Positions 33,113 through 41,583 of a stretch of DNA of 54,663 bases are shown piece after piece. This DNA comes from Syntrophomonadaceae bacterium. GTDB taxonomy: Bacteria > Bacillota > Dethiobacteria > DTU022. Within the stretch, counting starts at the first letter, position 1; each line of letters opens with the position of its first letter. Location of the stretch: assembly GCA_007119965.1 (NCBI GenBank), contig SKOR01000024.1:1-54663 (forward strand), read 5' to 3'. Below the pieces are notes generated by a model. That model was not told where the DNA came from. It was given only the letters and a program-made list of their open reading frames with translations, and did not search any database. The translations under genes were made by a program, and so were the position numbers.

Positions 33113-34320
33113 TCCCGCCTCTTCAGAAAGGATTCGATAATGGGCCCGGTTTGCGCGGTTTCCAGCAGGAAAGCATCGTGCCCGCAGCCGGAAGGGACCT
33201 CCAGGAAGGAAACGGGCTTGTTGTTTGCCAGTAACGCCTCGGCCACTTCTCTTGTTGCCCCGGACGGGTAAAGCCAATCGGAAGTATAGGCAATTAAGAG
33301 CAGCCTTGCTTTAACTGAAGCGCAGGCTGCAGCAAGGTTTCCGCCTCCGGAGGCCGCAGCATCATAGTAATCCATGGCCCTGGTCAGGTAGAGATAGCTG
33401 TTGGCGTCAAAACGCCGGACAAAAGAACGGCCCTGGTGTTCCAGGTAGCTTTCCACCGAGAACTCTTTGTTCAGGCGGTAACACGGCTGGGTTCCATTCT
33501 GAAAGCTTCGGCCGAATTTTCCCTCCATAGATTCAGGAGAGAGGTAAGTTATGTGTCCGAGCATGCGAGCCACTTCCAACCCCCCGGTGGGGGGCTGGCC
33601 GCCGTAATACTGTCCGCCCCGGAAACAGGGATCATTTAGTATCGCCTGCCTGCCGACAGCGTTAAAAGCCAGCCCCTGGGCGCCAAGGCGGGCCGCTGCA
33701 GCAATGATCACAGCGGAATTTATCCGATCCGGGTAATGCATAGCCCAGGCCAGCGCCTGCTGTCCTCCCAGGGAACCTCCAATTACAGCCAGCAGTTTAT
33801 CTATTCCGAGGTAATCCTGCAGGCGGACCTGCAAGCGCACCCAATCTTCTACGGTAATAACGGGAAAATCAAGGCCGTACGGTATACCGGTCTGCGGGTT
33901 TGTTTCCCACGGCCCGGTCGTACCGTAACAGCTGCCCAGCAGGTTAGCGCAAACAACAAAGTACTCCTCTGTGTCGATCGCTTTTCCGGGGCCGATCATG
34001 CCATCCCACCAGCCGGGTTTTCCATTCCTCCAGGGGCGGTTATCTTTTTTCCAGTCGGCATCCCAGCCCGCGGCATGGGCATCGCCGGACAGGGCATGTA
34101 AAATAAACACGGCATTATCTTTTAACGGCGCCAGTCGGCCGTAAGTCTCAAACTCGACCGTCACAGGGGCGATACTTGTTCCGCAGTCAAGAGGCAGCGG
34201 GTTGCCCTCATCGGCCAGGAGGACCCGCTGCGGCCTGATCCAGCCGACCGAGTGGTCCGAACCGGGGGGAGCGCTGTAACTATCCTGCTTTTTCAGGCTT
34301 GCATTCAGGGGGTTGGCCAC
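33109..34320 (-). CDS. metXA: Homoserine O-acetyltransferase
   Basis: A 403-residue alpha/beta hydrolase-fold enzyme that acetylates homoserine with acetyl-CoA for methionine synthesis. The nucleophile Ser is in GGSLGGQQALAW, the Asp in SDWLYP and the His in GCGHDAFL; NLLGSCYGTTGP is the family block. An ATG at 34359 lies inside metY; a GTG at 34320, one base after the metY stop with GGAAGGGGGG upstream, is preferred. It is translationally coupled to metY. Succinyl specificity is possible, but the neighbour uses acetyl esters. Confidence 0.92.
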   Translation of the reverse strand: MANPLNASLKKQDSYSAPPGSDHSVGWIRPQRVLLADEGNPLPLDCGTSIAPVTVEFETYGRLAPLKDNAVFILHALSGDAHAAGWDADWKKDNRPWRNGKPGWWDGMIGPGKAIDTEEYFVVCANLLGSCYGTTGPWETNPQTGIPYGLDFPVITVEDWVRLQVRLQDYLGIDKLLAVIGGSLGGQQALAWAMHYPDRINSAVIIAAAARLGAQGLAFNAVGRQAILNDPCFRGGQYYGGQPPTGGLEVARMLGHITYLSPESMEGKFGRSFQNGTQPCYRLNKEFSVESYLEHQGRSFVRRFDANSYLYLTRAMDYYDAAASGGGNLAAACASVKARLLLIAYTSDWLYPSGATREVAEALLANNKPVSFLEVPSGCGHDAFLLETAQTGPIIESFLKRRD

Positions 34321-34321
34321 T

Positions 34322-35644
34322 CTACTGCGCCCCCCCTTCCTTATCCCGGTCCCGGTCAACCGGCAGGGCCTGCTCCAGGTCTGAAATTATATCTTTGGGA
34401 TCTTCCAGCCCAACCGAGAGTCGGATATAATCTTCTGTTACTCCCGTACTTAAGCGCTCTGCATCTGACAACTGGCGGTGTGTAGTAGATGCCGGGTGGA
34501 TAATTAATGTTTTCGCATCGCCCACGTTGGCCAGGTGAGAGATCAGTTTCAGGGAGTTGATCAGGTCAACCCCAGCTTCCAGCCCGCCGCGAACGCCAAA
34601 GCCGACGATTGCCCCCCGGCCCTGCGGCAGGATTTTCCGGGCGTAAGCATAGTCGGGGTGGCTTTCCAGTCCCGGATAATTAACCCATGAAACTGCAGGG
34701 TGTGTTTCCAGCCATTTAGCTACAACCAGGGCATTTTCGCAATGCCTGGCCATCCGCAGGGGCAACGTTTCCAGGCCCTGTAAAAGAAGAAAGGCATTGA
34801 AAGGAGCGAGGCAGGGCCCCAGGTCTCTCAAGAGCTGGACCCTTGCTTTTACGGTAAAAGCGGAACCAGGTCCCGGGGCGGAACCGGCAGAGAATGAGTC
34901 CCAGTAGCTGATTCCGTGATAAGTGGGATCGGGCTCTGTAAATTCAGGATACCTGCCGTTATTCCAGGGAAAAGTGCCTTTTTCAACGATTGCCCCCCCG
35001 ATAGAAGTTCCGTGGCCCCCGATAAACTTCGTTAGGGAATGAACGACAATATCGGCGCCGTGTTCAAACGGGCGCAGCAGGTATGGAGTGGTAACCGTAT
35101 TATCAACAATAAGCGGTACCCCTTGTTCATGGGCAAGTTTGCTGATTTTGCTGATCCTTGCAACCTGGTTTTTAGGGTTGCCGATTGATTCAATATAAAC
35201 AGCCCCGGTGCTGTCATCAATGGCTCCGGCAACCTCTTCGGAATCCGCAGGATCAACAAAGCGCGTGGTTATCCCGAACCGGGGCAGGGTATAAGCAAAC
35301 AGGTTGTGGGTGCCACCGTAGAGGTGGCTGCTGCTGATAATATTCTGCCCGGCTTTTACCAGGTTTAAAATGGCGATCGTTATCGCAGACTGCCCTGACG
35401 CCAGAGCCAGGGCGGCACTGCCGCCTTCCAGGCAGGCCAATCTTTTTTCCAGCACGTCAACAGTGGGGTTCATTATCCGGGAATAGATATTACCGGCCTG
35501 TTCAAGACCAAAGAGGCCGGCAGCGTGCTCGACAGAATCAAAAAGATACGAGGTAGTTTGATATATTGGCACAGCACGAGACCCTGTTGCCGGATCTGCC
35601 CTGTGCCCGGCATGAAGAGATTGAGTTGAAAACTCGTGGTTCAT
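34322..35644 (-). CDS. metY: O-acetylhomoserine sulfhydrylase (aminocarboxypropyltransferase)
   Basis: A 440-residue PLP enzyme of the Cys/Met metabolism family that makes homocysteine from O-acetylhomoserine and sulfide. The PLP Lys lies in [15 protein letters not shown]. The N-terminal [17 protein letters not shown] and [14 protein letters not shown] are standard, as is the long family length with the FVDPADSE insert. GGGAGGC precedes the ATG at 35644 by nine bases. It precedes metX on one transcript led by a long 5' leader. Confidence 0.93.
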   Translation of the reverse strand: MNHEFSTQSLHAGHRADPATGSRAVPIYQTTSYLFDSVEHAAGLFGLEQAGNIYSRIMNPTVDVLEKRLACLEGGSAALALASGQSAITIAILNLVKAGQNIISSSHLYGGTHNLFAYTLPRFGITTRFVDPADSEEVAGAIDDSTGAVYIESIGNPKNQVARISKISKLAHEQGVPLIVDNTVTTPYLLRPFEHGADIVVHSLTKFIGGHGTSIGGAIVEKGTFPWNNGRYPEFTEPDPTYHGISYWDSFSAGSAPGPGSAFTVKARVQLLRDLGPCLAPFNAFLLLQGLETLPLRMARHCENALVVAKWLETHPAVSWVNYPGLESHPDYAYARKILPQGRGAIVGFGVRGGLEAGVDLINSLKLISHLANVGDAKTLIIHPASTTHRQLSDAERLSTGVTEDYIRLSVGLEDPKDIISDLEQALPVDRDRDKEGGAQ

Positions 35645-35885
35645 AATTAATGCCTCCCTTTTAATTGGCCGTAAGTTAGTTACTAAACCAGAGTAAAAAG
35701 AAAGCACATGGCTGAAAGACCGCCCCGATCAGTAAAGCGGTGAGGGGAAACCGGCAGCGAAACATCGTCCCGCCCCGGCTTGGGCAGACAGCTTGTTGTC
35801 ACTACGCGCTTTAAATCGTTTATAAACACTTAAGCTTCCCCTCCCACTATGATATAATTCCTACTATATTTCTATCATTTATTGT
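35645..35885 (-). promoter_or_regulatory. Long structured 5' leader of metY-metX, class unrecognised
   Basis: About 240 bases separate the promoter from metY. The stretches at 35836-35845 and 35739-35750 can pair over about ten bases (GGGAGGGGAA with TTTCCCCTC.ACC, one bulge) and enclose about 85 bases, including a CCGG...CCGG hairpin and a GTTTATAAAC palindrome. The core of the SAM-I riboswitch and the T-box motif were not found. Confidence 0.45.
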
Positions 35886-35891
35886 TGTTCC

Positions 35892-35920
35892 ATACTACCT
35901 TTTGACACTTTAATTGTCAA
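35892..35920 (-). promoter_or_regulatory. Sigma-A promoter of metY-metX within an inverted repeat
   Basis: On the minus strand, TTGACA (35915-35920) and TAGTAT (35892-35897) are 17 bases apart. The -35 is one arm of a TTGACA...TGTCAA inverted repeat (35902-35920), which could be an operator. Confidence 0.55.
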
Positions 35921-36133
35921 GAGTCTATTTATATTTATGTTTACTCTTCCATATTCATTTGCAGTTGTCTTTTGGCTAGAACTGTGTTCGCTGTTCGTTC
36001 AGGCTGGGACTGCATCGGCTTAGCTTCAATATTCTTTGGCAGACTCAGCAGGATCATGGCAATCAGGCTGAGCAGTTCCTTATTTCAAATGGAAGTTAAG
36101 CAGCGGTGAGGGCCGTCCGGGAAGGTTGAAATT
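35921..36133. other. Intergenic stretch upstream of metY promoter
   Basis: 213 bases after the DtxR-family gene stop. It is AT-rich near 35925-35965, then of mixed composition. I see no gene, clear terminator or tRNA. Confidence 0.5.
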
Positions 36134-36568
36134 TTATTGATCGGGGTCATCCTGCCAGCCGATTTCTTTTTTTAACGGGGCATCGATATCCTGACTTTTC
36201 AGGTATTGCAGCAGGCATTTAAAAGTTTCCTCGCTTAAGTCGTGCTCCATGAGGCAGGCATCTTCTTCTGCTGCAGCAGGCGATACCCCGAGGACCTGGG
36301 TTAAAAACCCATACAGCACCTGGTGCCGGTGGCGTATCTTGAGGGCATAGCGCCTTCCTTCTGCAGTCAGTTCAACCGGCCCATAGCGATCTTGCTTAAT
36401 CAAACCTTTTTCTTTCAGCAGCGTTAGAGCCTGGTTGACACTCGGCTTGGCAATATTTAAACGATCGGCAATGTCGGTAACCCTGGCCCGCTCTTTTTCC
36501 TGGACCAGGTTGAGTATTACTTCCAGGTAATCCTGCAGTGATGATGTAACTGTTGTCTGTTCGCTCAA
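36134..36568 (-). CDS. DtxR/MntR-family metal-dependent regulator
   Basis: A 144-residue repressor of the DtxR/MntR/IdeR family. An N-terminal winged helix (DYLEVILNLVQEKERARVTDIADRLNIAKPSVNQALTLL) is followed by a dimerisation/metal-binding half with HRHQVLYGFL and EEDACLMEHDLSEET, containing the usual Glu, Cys, Glu and His ligands. It senses Mn(II) or Fe(II). The SH3 domain of IdeR is missing. GTG at 36577 is too close to the AGGGAAG ribosome-binding site, so the TTG at 36568 is preferred. It is divergent from an MFS gene. Confidence 0.88.
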   Translation of the reverse strand: MSEQTTVTSSLQDYLEVILNLVQEKERARVTDIADRLNIAKPSVNQALTLLKEKGLIKQDRYGPVELTAEGRRYALKIRHRHQVLYGFLTQVLGVSPAAAEEDACLMEHDLSEETFKCLLQYLKSQDIDAPLKKEIGWQDDPDQ

Positions 36569-36775
36569 AGGTAACACTTCCCTGTCCTGGAAATAAATTG
36601 CCTGTGCTGTCCCACGGTTCCGGCAGTTTTCAGGCCGCTGTTACGGAGGTTCAGCCTGTAACGGCTTCGCTTCAGAGAGCGGCAGCGCTTCAATTAGCGT
36701 AAAGCTTAAAAACAGGTTTAAAGGAACAGGTTCCGCGAGCAGTAAAAAGATCTAAACGGGCCAGGTACTAGCGTA

Positions 36776-36804
36776 AATGTAGCATTACCATTTTCAATTG
36801 TCAA
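36776..36804 (-). promoter_or_regulatory. Candidate promoter of the DtxR-family gene
   Basis: On the minus strand, TTGACA (36799-36804) and TACATT (36776-36781) have a 17-base spacer. It would give a leader of about 200 bases, in which I see only weak inverted repeats. Confidence 0.5.
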
Positions 36805-36857
36805 CCTGGATGCCCCGCCCGCGCCCGGTTTAAAATGACCCGGAGGCAATGTTATTA

Positions 36858-36863
36858 TATAAT
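36858..36863 (+). promoter_or_regulatory. TATAAT -10 element of the MFS gene
   Basis: A perfect TATAAT about 37 bases before the TTG start of the MFS gene. No good -35 is seen. Confidence 0.45.
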
Positions 36864-36899
36864 ATAACCCGGTGTATGATCGGGGAAGGGGGGGGTAAT

Positions 36900-38102
36900 T
36901 TGGCCAGGGGTGATTCAGGCAGAATTGGTAAAATAAGCGCAGCTGGTAATTCCGAACCTGCAGGTGCCGGGCTGCTCCCCGTTTACCTGATAGTTTTCAG
37001 CGCTTTTTTTGATACTCATGCCCAGATGCCCGTGCTGGCTCCTTATGCTGTAAGTATGGGTGCTACACCCTTCATTCTCGGTGTAGTTATCGGCACATAT
37101 TCCTTTTTTAATATTCTCGGCAACTTTACAGGCGGTGCCGCCATCGACAGGAAGGGCTGGAAGGTTCCCCTGATAATCGGCCTTTTGGGAGTATCGTTTG
37201 CCCTGCTCATCTATACGCAGGTCGATGTTGTTCTATACCTGGTCTTAACCAGGGGAGCACATGGGTTTATGGGCGGGCTGCTTGTCCCTGCGGCCCTGGC
37301 CTGCCTGACCGGAAACAAGGACGGCAGCGCTTTTTACGGCCCTCGCCTGGCCGTCTTTGGCGCGACCATCGGCCTTGCTGCGGTAACCGGACCGCTCGCG
37401 GCGGGGATTATAGCCACCAATTTTGGTTACCCTGCAGTATACTACAGCCTGTCTGCCCTGATGTTTACCGCAACAATAGCCTCTGCCGCCGTGGCAAAAA
37501 AGCAGGTGGTGTGCAGCAGGCCGGCTGCACCAGTAAGCTTCAGGCAGATATCCGCCCTCCCGGAAATGCGGGGAGCATTTATTTTTGCACTTGGCACGAT
37601 GGGTTCAACGGGAACGCTGGCTTCATTCCTGCCTGCCCGGGCCGAATCACTCGGCTTTGACCCTGCGCAAACCGGCATGCTTTTTGCCACATTTGCCCTG
37701 GTGGCCATCGTGGTCCAGATCTTTTGGCCCGGAAAGTTAAAACCGTTTTTGGGTGGGAACTGCCGGGGCTGCACGGTGGGCCTGTTTTTTCTCTGCCTGG
37801 GCCTGTCCCTCGCTGCCTCGTTAAACAACGCCACTGGTCTCTTTGCAGCCCTGGCCACCTTCGGCATCGGTTTTGGCCTTACGTTCCAGGGCATGCTGGG
37901 CATGGTTATCGATGGTTCGGAGTTAAGCTGGCGGGGCAGGGCTATCGGACTGTTCTTTGCCGTTTACTCCTTTGGGGTTGCAGTTGTCCCGCCTCTCAGC
38001 GGCCTGATCTGGCAGAACCTGCCGGCAATTTTCCCTTTCTATACTGCCGCTGCCGTAGCGCTGGCCAGCATGGCCTGCGGCCTTAAAATAGCTAGGCAGT
38101 AA
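36900..38102 (+). CDS. Major facilitator superfamily transporter
   Basis: A 400-residue, about 12-helix MFS exporter-like protein. The motif-A region GGAAIDRKGWK in loop 2-3 and a VLTRGAHGFMGGLLVPAALACL helix are typical, with repeated short loops. An ATG at 36849 lies over the TATAAT box. The TTG at 36900, five bases after AAGGGGGGG, is therefore taken as the start. The gene is divergent from the DtxR-family regulator, whose product may control it. Substrate unknown. Confidence 0.85.
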   Translation: MARGDSGRIGKISAAGNSEPAGAGLLPVYLIVFSAFFDTHAQMPVLAPYAVSMGATPFILGVVIGTYSFFNILGNFTGGAAIDRKGWKVPLIIGLLGVSFALLIYTQVDVVLYLVLTRGAHGFMGGLLVPAALACLTGNKDGSAFYGPRLAVFGATIGLAAVTGPLAAGIIATNFGYPAVYYSLSALMFTATIASAAVAKKQVVCSRPAAPVSFRQISALPEMRGAFIFALGTMGSTGTLASFLPARAESLGFDPAQTGMLFATFALVAIVVQIFWPGKLKPFLGGNCRGCTVGLFFLCLGLSLAASLNNATGLFAALATFGIGFGLTFQGMLGMVIDGSELSWRGRAIGLFFAVYSFGVAVVPPLSGLIWQNLPAIFPFYTAAAVALASMACGLKIARQ

Positions 38103-38111
38103 AATAAACAA

Positions 38112-38146
38112 GCGTCTGCGGCAGACCAGAACCCTGCCTCAGACGC
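38112..38146 (-). terminator. Terminator after msrB
   Basis: GCGTCTGcGGCAG (38112-38124) pairs with CTGCCtCAGACGC (38134-38146). On the minus strand TTGTTTATTTT follows. It may also stop the MFS transcript. Confidence 0.65.
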
Positions 38147-38181
38147 CTGTCCCAGAAATTCTATAACGTATTTCTTAACTG

Positions 38182-38754
38182 CTACTCAAAAAGGCTGACA
38201 AATTGTCCGTAACCTTCTTTTTCAAGGTCAGCTTTCGGAATAAAACGCAGTGCCGCTGAATTGATGCAGTACCGCAACCCTGTCGGATCCGGGCCGTCTT
38301 CAAATAAGTGACCGAGGTGGGAATCGCCTTCCCTGCTGCGCACTTCGGTCCGCACCATCCCGTAGCTTTTATCTTCGACTTCCACAATATTGCTGTCTTC
38401 AATCGGCTGCGTGTAACTTGGCCAGCCCGTACCTGAATCAAACTTGTCCAGAGAACTGAAGAGAGGTTCACCTGAAACAATATCAACATAAATACCTTCT
38501 TCTTTGCTGTCCCAGTACTCATTGTCAAAAGCCGGTTCGGTAGCATCTTCCTGAGTTACAGAATACTGTAACTCTGTCAGGCGCTCGCGCAGTTCATCCA
38601 TCTCTTTTTCCTCCTCCCCCACATCTACATCCACTGCTTCTGTTTCTGAACCGGTTTCAATTTCCCCGGTTCCGCAACCGCTTATGAGCAGCAGAAGGAA
38701 TAATGATAATCCAAAAACGATTATCAAAGATTTGCTCTGCAAATTATATTTCAA
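38182..38754 (-). CDS. msrB: Peptide-methionine (R)-S-oxide reductase, exported as a lipoprotein
   Basis: 190 residues. A signal peptide with lipobox LISGC places it on the outer face of the membrane, after which an acidic linker leads to the MsrB fold. The catalytic Cys is in [11 protein letters not shown], with the GTGWPSY and [11 protein letters not shown] blocks. The zinc-binding CxxC pairs are absent. It reduces Met-R-sulfoxide in exposed proteins. GGAAGGGTG stands six bases before a TTG at 38754; the ATG at 38778 has no such site. The start overlaps the DUF427 stop. Confidence 0.9.
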   Translation of the reverse strand: MKYNLQSKSLIIVFGLSLFLLLLISGCGTGEIETGSETEAVDVDVGEEEKEMDELRERLTELQYSVTQEDATEPAFDNEYWDSKEEGIYVDIVSGEPLFSSLDKFDSGTGWPSYTQPIEDSNIVEVEDKSYGMVRTEVRSREGDSHLGHLFEDGPDPTGLRYCINSAALRFIPKADLEKEGYGQFVSLFE

Positions 38755-39037
38755 CTGAAACACCCTTCCAGAAAGCATAGTAATTGGATATATGCACTGC
38801 TTTTTCTTTCGGCTGCAGGTAAGACCAGGCAGCAGTCCTGTTTATTTCATCTCCGACAACAATGTTAAAATAGTGGGCCTCCCCTTTCCAGGGGCACTGT
38901 GTCCGGGATTCTGTTTCAGCCAGGTACTCTTTGTTTACATCGGCAGGAGGGAAATAGTGATTCCCTTCAACGACAATTGTCCTGTCACTCTCAGCAATTA
39001 CAGTATCATTCCATACAGCCCTGATAATTATTTGCAA
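38744..39037 (-). CDS. DUF427 domain protein, copy 1
   Basis: 97 residues with the DUF427 pattern: [39 protein letters not shown] and [10 protein letters not shown]. The family has an all-beta fold with no firm function. Several in-frame starts exist. I prefer TTG at 39037 with AAGGTGA eight bases upstream, close to where homologues begin. The upstream ATG at 39070 has no ribosome-binding site. It overlaps msrB by 11 bases, so the two are coupled. Confidence 0.8.
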   Translation of the reverse strand: MQIIIRAVWNDTVIAESDRTIVVEGNHYFPPADVNKEYLAETESRTQCPWKGEAHYFNIVVGDEINRTAAWSYLQPKEKAVHISNYYAFWKGVSVEI

Positions 39038-39138
39038 CCTCCCCGTCACCTTACATGATTGTATTATCATATCTTGCTTTTTTGATATTATAAGCTTTTT
39101 ACCGTCACCGGTCAAACGAATCCCCGACAACAGGGTAG

Positions 39139-39894
39139 TTACCTGCCCTTAATTCTCCAAAGCATAACAACACAGAGGACAACTATCGCCGGGGTAAAAA
39201 GGTGGACAGTAGTAAAAAAGCCTGCGCCCCATGCTTCACTGATATAGCCCCAGGCTACGAGCGGATTTTGCCGGAAGGTTTCCTCGATAAATCCGCGAAG
39301 CAAGGTATAGCCGAGCACAAAATTCCAGAATAGATAACCAGGTTTGACCGTACCCCTGCGGGCCAGGTAATTATGGAGCAGGAGAAGGACAATCCCGATT
39401 AGCGAGCCGTAAATCTGGGTTGGATGGCGCTCGAAAAAAAACAGGGCTGCCTCACGGCCGATTATTTCCTGGTTAAAGATATTGCCGATGCGAACCAGCG
39501 CTATACCGACAGCAACAGCGGGAACTGCAAGATCAGCGAGATCATGCCAGCTTAGTTTCCTGATATGGCAGTAGATCCAGCTGCTCAGAATACCGCCCAG
39601 CAGGCCCCCGTGAAACGCCAGGCCGCCCTGATCGATACGGATAATCAACCCGGGGTTGGCCATAAAATAAGACCAGTTTACAGCAACAAATACCAGCCGG
39701 GCTCCGACCACCAGGGAAAACAGGATCACCATAAACAGGCTAAAAATCATGTCTTCGTTAAAGCCCTTTTTAATACCGTGTTTTCTCATATAATAGAAGC
39801 CGGTCAATACAGATACGGCGAACAGCAGACCATACCAGCGTACTGCGAACGGCCCAATCTCAAATATTATTGGACTGATGTTTTCTATAATCAT
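39139..39894 (-). CDS. lgt: Phosphatidylglycerol-prolipoprotein diacylglyceryl transferase
   Basis: A 251-residue membrane enzyme that attaches diacylglycerol to the lipobox Cys of prolipoproteins. It has seven membrane segments with FAVRWYGLLF near the start, GLAFHGGLLGG in the middle, RIGNIFNQEIIGR and HPTQIYGS. These are the Lgt core motifs. AGGGGTGG precedes the ATG. It serves the lipoproteins seen here (MsrB, ZnuA, the betaine-binding protein, the surface proteins). Confidence 0.95.
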   Translation of the reverse strand: MIIENISPIIFEIGPFAVRWYGLLFAVSVLTGFYYMRKHGIKKGFNEDMIFSLFMVILFSLVVGARLVFVAVNWSYFMANPGLIIRIDQGGLAFHGGLLGGILSSWIYCHIRKLSWHDLADLAVPAVAVGIALVRIGNIFNQEIIGREAALFFFERHPTQIYGSLIGIVLLLLHNYLARRGTVKPGYLFWNFVLGYTLLRGFIEETFRQNPLVAWGYISEAWGAGFFTTVHLFTPAIVVLCVVMLWRIKGR

Positions 39895-39981
39895 TAAACC
39901 ACCCCTATATCTCTTTTATAATGCTGACCTATAGTAAATTACTGCAACCCGATTGTCAACCCGGCAGCGCAATTATAACGT

Positions 39982-41019
39982 TCAAACCAGGCCGAACGCC
40001 AGCAGGGCGGATATCGAATAGCCCACAATCAGGGCGATACAAAATACTGTAAATACATAAAGGCAGAGAAAATTCCGTTTAAAAACAGAGCTCATAAAAA
40101 CTATCCCGCTGATGCTGGTTCCTGAACCGGAAATTATAAAAGCAATTCCTGCTCCTGCAGCACCCGTAGCGCTGATCAAAGGCGCCGCCAGGGCAATCAT
40201 GGCACAGTCTCCGCTGTAAACAGGAATACCCACCAGGGCGCCGGCCAGAACATCAAAAGGAGCCCTCTCCAGGATATACTGCTCAATTACACCCTGCGGA
40301 ACAAGGTTGCTCAGCAAAGTTGAAACCAGGATTACAACAGCCATGTAAGGGGCAATTTTTTTCAGAAGCCTGAATGTATGCCCCCAGGCCGGAACGAAAA
40401 TGGCGCTGTATTTTCCTGTGCCCTGTTCAGCCTCTAAGCCGCTTATCTTAGTTGCAGTGCTGCAGCAGTTTGCACCGCTTTCAGCTTCATTGCAGGATGA
40501 AACGCAGCCGGCAGCCGCCTGAGACAACCTGTTAACCTTTTTATCAACGGCAACGCCTTCTTTAAACATCCCCCAGCGGCGTCCCAAAGGCTCGAGAATA
40601 AACCCGGCTGCCAGGGCTGACAAAACTGTAATCGCCAGGTAGGCCAGGGCAAAGGGCAGACTGAAAACAGCGATCAGGATCATAAATGCTGGCATACTGA
40701 CAACCGGGCTGACCAGGAAAAAGGTCAGTACTGCGCTGGCAGGCACGCCTGCCCTGATCAGCCCGAGCATCATAGGAAAAGCGCCGCATTCACAAAACGG
40801 CAGAACTGCCCCCAGGGCAGCTGCTCTCAGGCGCCCTGTCCACAGGTTTTTGCCGGCCAACAGGTTCCTTAACCTGTCATCTCCCAGCCACAACCTGGCT
40901 GATTCCGCCAGGAATATGGCAGCAACGAGCAGGGGCGCTACCCGAAGCAGCATCCCCGCGGCATAAAGCGCCATGTCGTATAACAAGCCGTTGTTCAATA
41001 GATCCGCCAGGCCTGTCAA
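39982..41019 (-). CDS. DUF318/COG0701 permease with a Cys-rich loop
   Basis: 345 residues, about eight membrane segments, and the family block LPFCECGAFPMMLGL. Homologues such as ArsP and SO_0444 export toxic metalloids or organoarsenicals. A cytosolic loop (GCVSSCNEAESGANCC) holds four or five Cys that could bind metal. The start was moved from an upstream ATG to a TTG at 41019, six bases after AAAGGGGTG and just behind the regulator stop. The pair with a CadC-like sensor suggests an inducible metal efflux system. Confidence 0.82.
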   Translation of the reverse strand: MTGLADLLNNGLLYDMALYAAGMLLRVAPLLVAAIFLAESARLWLGDDRLRNLLAGKNLWTGRLRAAALGAVLPFCECGAFPMMLGLIRAGVPASAVLTFFLVSPVVSMPAFMILIAVFSLPFALAYLAITVLSALAAGFILEPLGRRWGMFKEGVAVDKKVNRLSQAAAGCVSSCNEAESGANCCSTATKISGLEAEQGTGKYSAIFVPAWGHTFRLLKKIAPYMAVVILVSTLLSNLVPQGVIEQYILERAPFDVLAGALVGIPVYSGDCAMIALAAPLISATGAAGAGIAFIISGSGTSISGIVFMSSVFKRNFLCLYVFTVFCIALIVGYSISALLAFGLV

Positions 41020-41035
41020 TTTAAACACCCCTTTG

Positions 41036-41398
41036 TTATTTTTCTTCTTTGCTGTGTTCCAGTGCCAAATCAACCAGCCGGGAAACATGATCGTCATCAA
41101 GGCGGTAAAATACCATTTTGCCCCGTTTGTCATACCTGACCAGCCTCAAGCTCCGCAAATAGCGCAAATGATAAGATACAGCTGCAACCGGCATATCAAC
41201 AGCGAGGGCTAAATCGCAGACACAGAGTTCTTCGTGCCAGAGGGCAAAGACAATTTTAAACCTGGTATTGTCGCCGAGGGCTTTAAAGATATCGACCATT
41301 ACCTCTAACCCATTCAGGTGTTCTTTAACCCGGTCGACTTTTTCCCGGTCGCTGCAAAATATTTCACAGCGCCCTGCATCATCCTGTTCCGACGCCAT
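41036..41398 (-). CDS. ArsR/SmtB-family metal sensor, CadC-like
   Basis: A 120-residue winged-helix repressor. The N-terminal CEIFC pair and ELCVCDLA in the recognition region match the four Cys that hold Cd/Pb/Zn in CadC. HLRYLRSLRLVRYDKRGKMVFYRLDD is the DNA-binding core and wing. AGGAGGAG precedes the ATG at 41398. An earlier in-frame ATG lies within the promoter/operator. It probably represses itself and the downstream permease and lifts when metal binds. Confidence 0.9.
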   Translation of the reverse strand: MASEQDDAGRCEIFCSDREKVDRVKEHLNGLEVMVDIFKALGDNTRFKIVFALWHEELCVCDLALAVDMPVAAVSYHLRYLRSLRLVRYDKRGKMVFYRLDDDHVSRLVDLALEHSKEEK

Positions 41399-41420
41399 AA
41401 TTATGCTCCTCCTGCATTCA

Positions 41421-41445
41421 TTCAAGTATTTATACAACTATTATA
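41421..41445 (-). promoter_or_regulatory. Candidate CadC-type operator and -10 of the metal sensor
   Basis: TATAAT (minus strand, 41440-41445) is followed by an imperfect repeat (41421-41439) reading AGTTGTATAAATACTTGAA. It resembles the CadC operator as I remember it. It lies about 25 bases before the ribosome-binding site. Confidence 0.5.
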
Positions 41446-41583
41446 ACGTAATCTGAAGAGAATTACACCCCTAAATTAGATTAATCCTGCAGGCCTGCCC
41501 GGCATCAATTTGATTGGCGTCTGCAGGAAAGGGGTCCGCTCTGTTGAATCCTTATTTAAGATGACAAAGAAAGAAGTGATCAG

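Noticed and set aside
35645-35920. SAM-I riboswitch or T-box in the metY leader
   Set aside because: I looked for the GGAGGGA...GATGAA...GGCAACC core and the AGGGTGGNACCGCG box and found neither.
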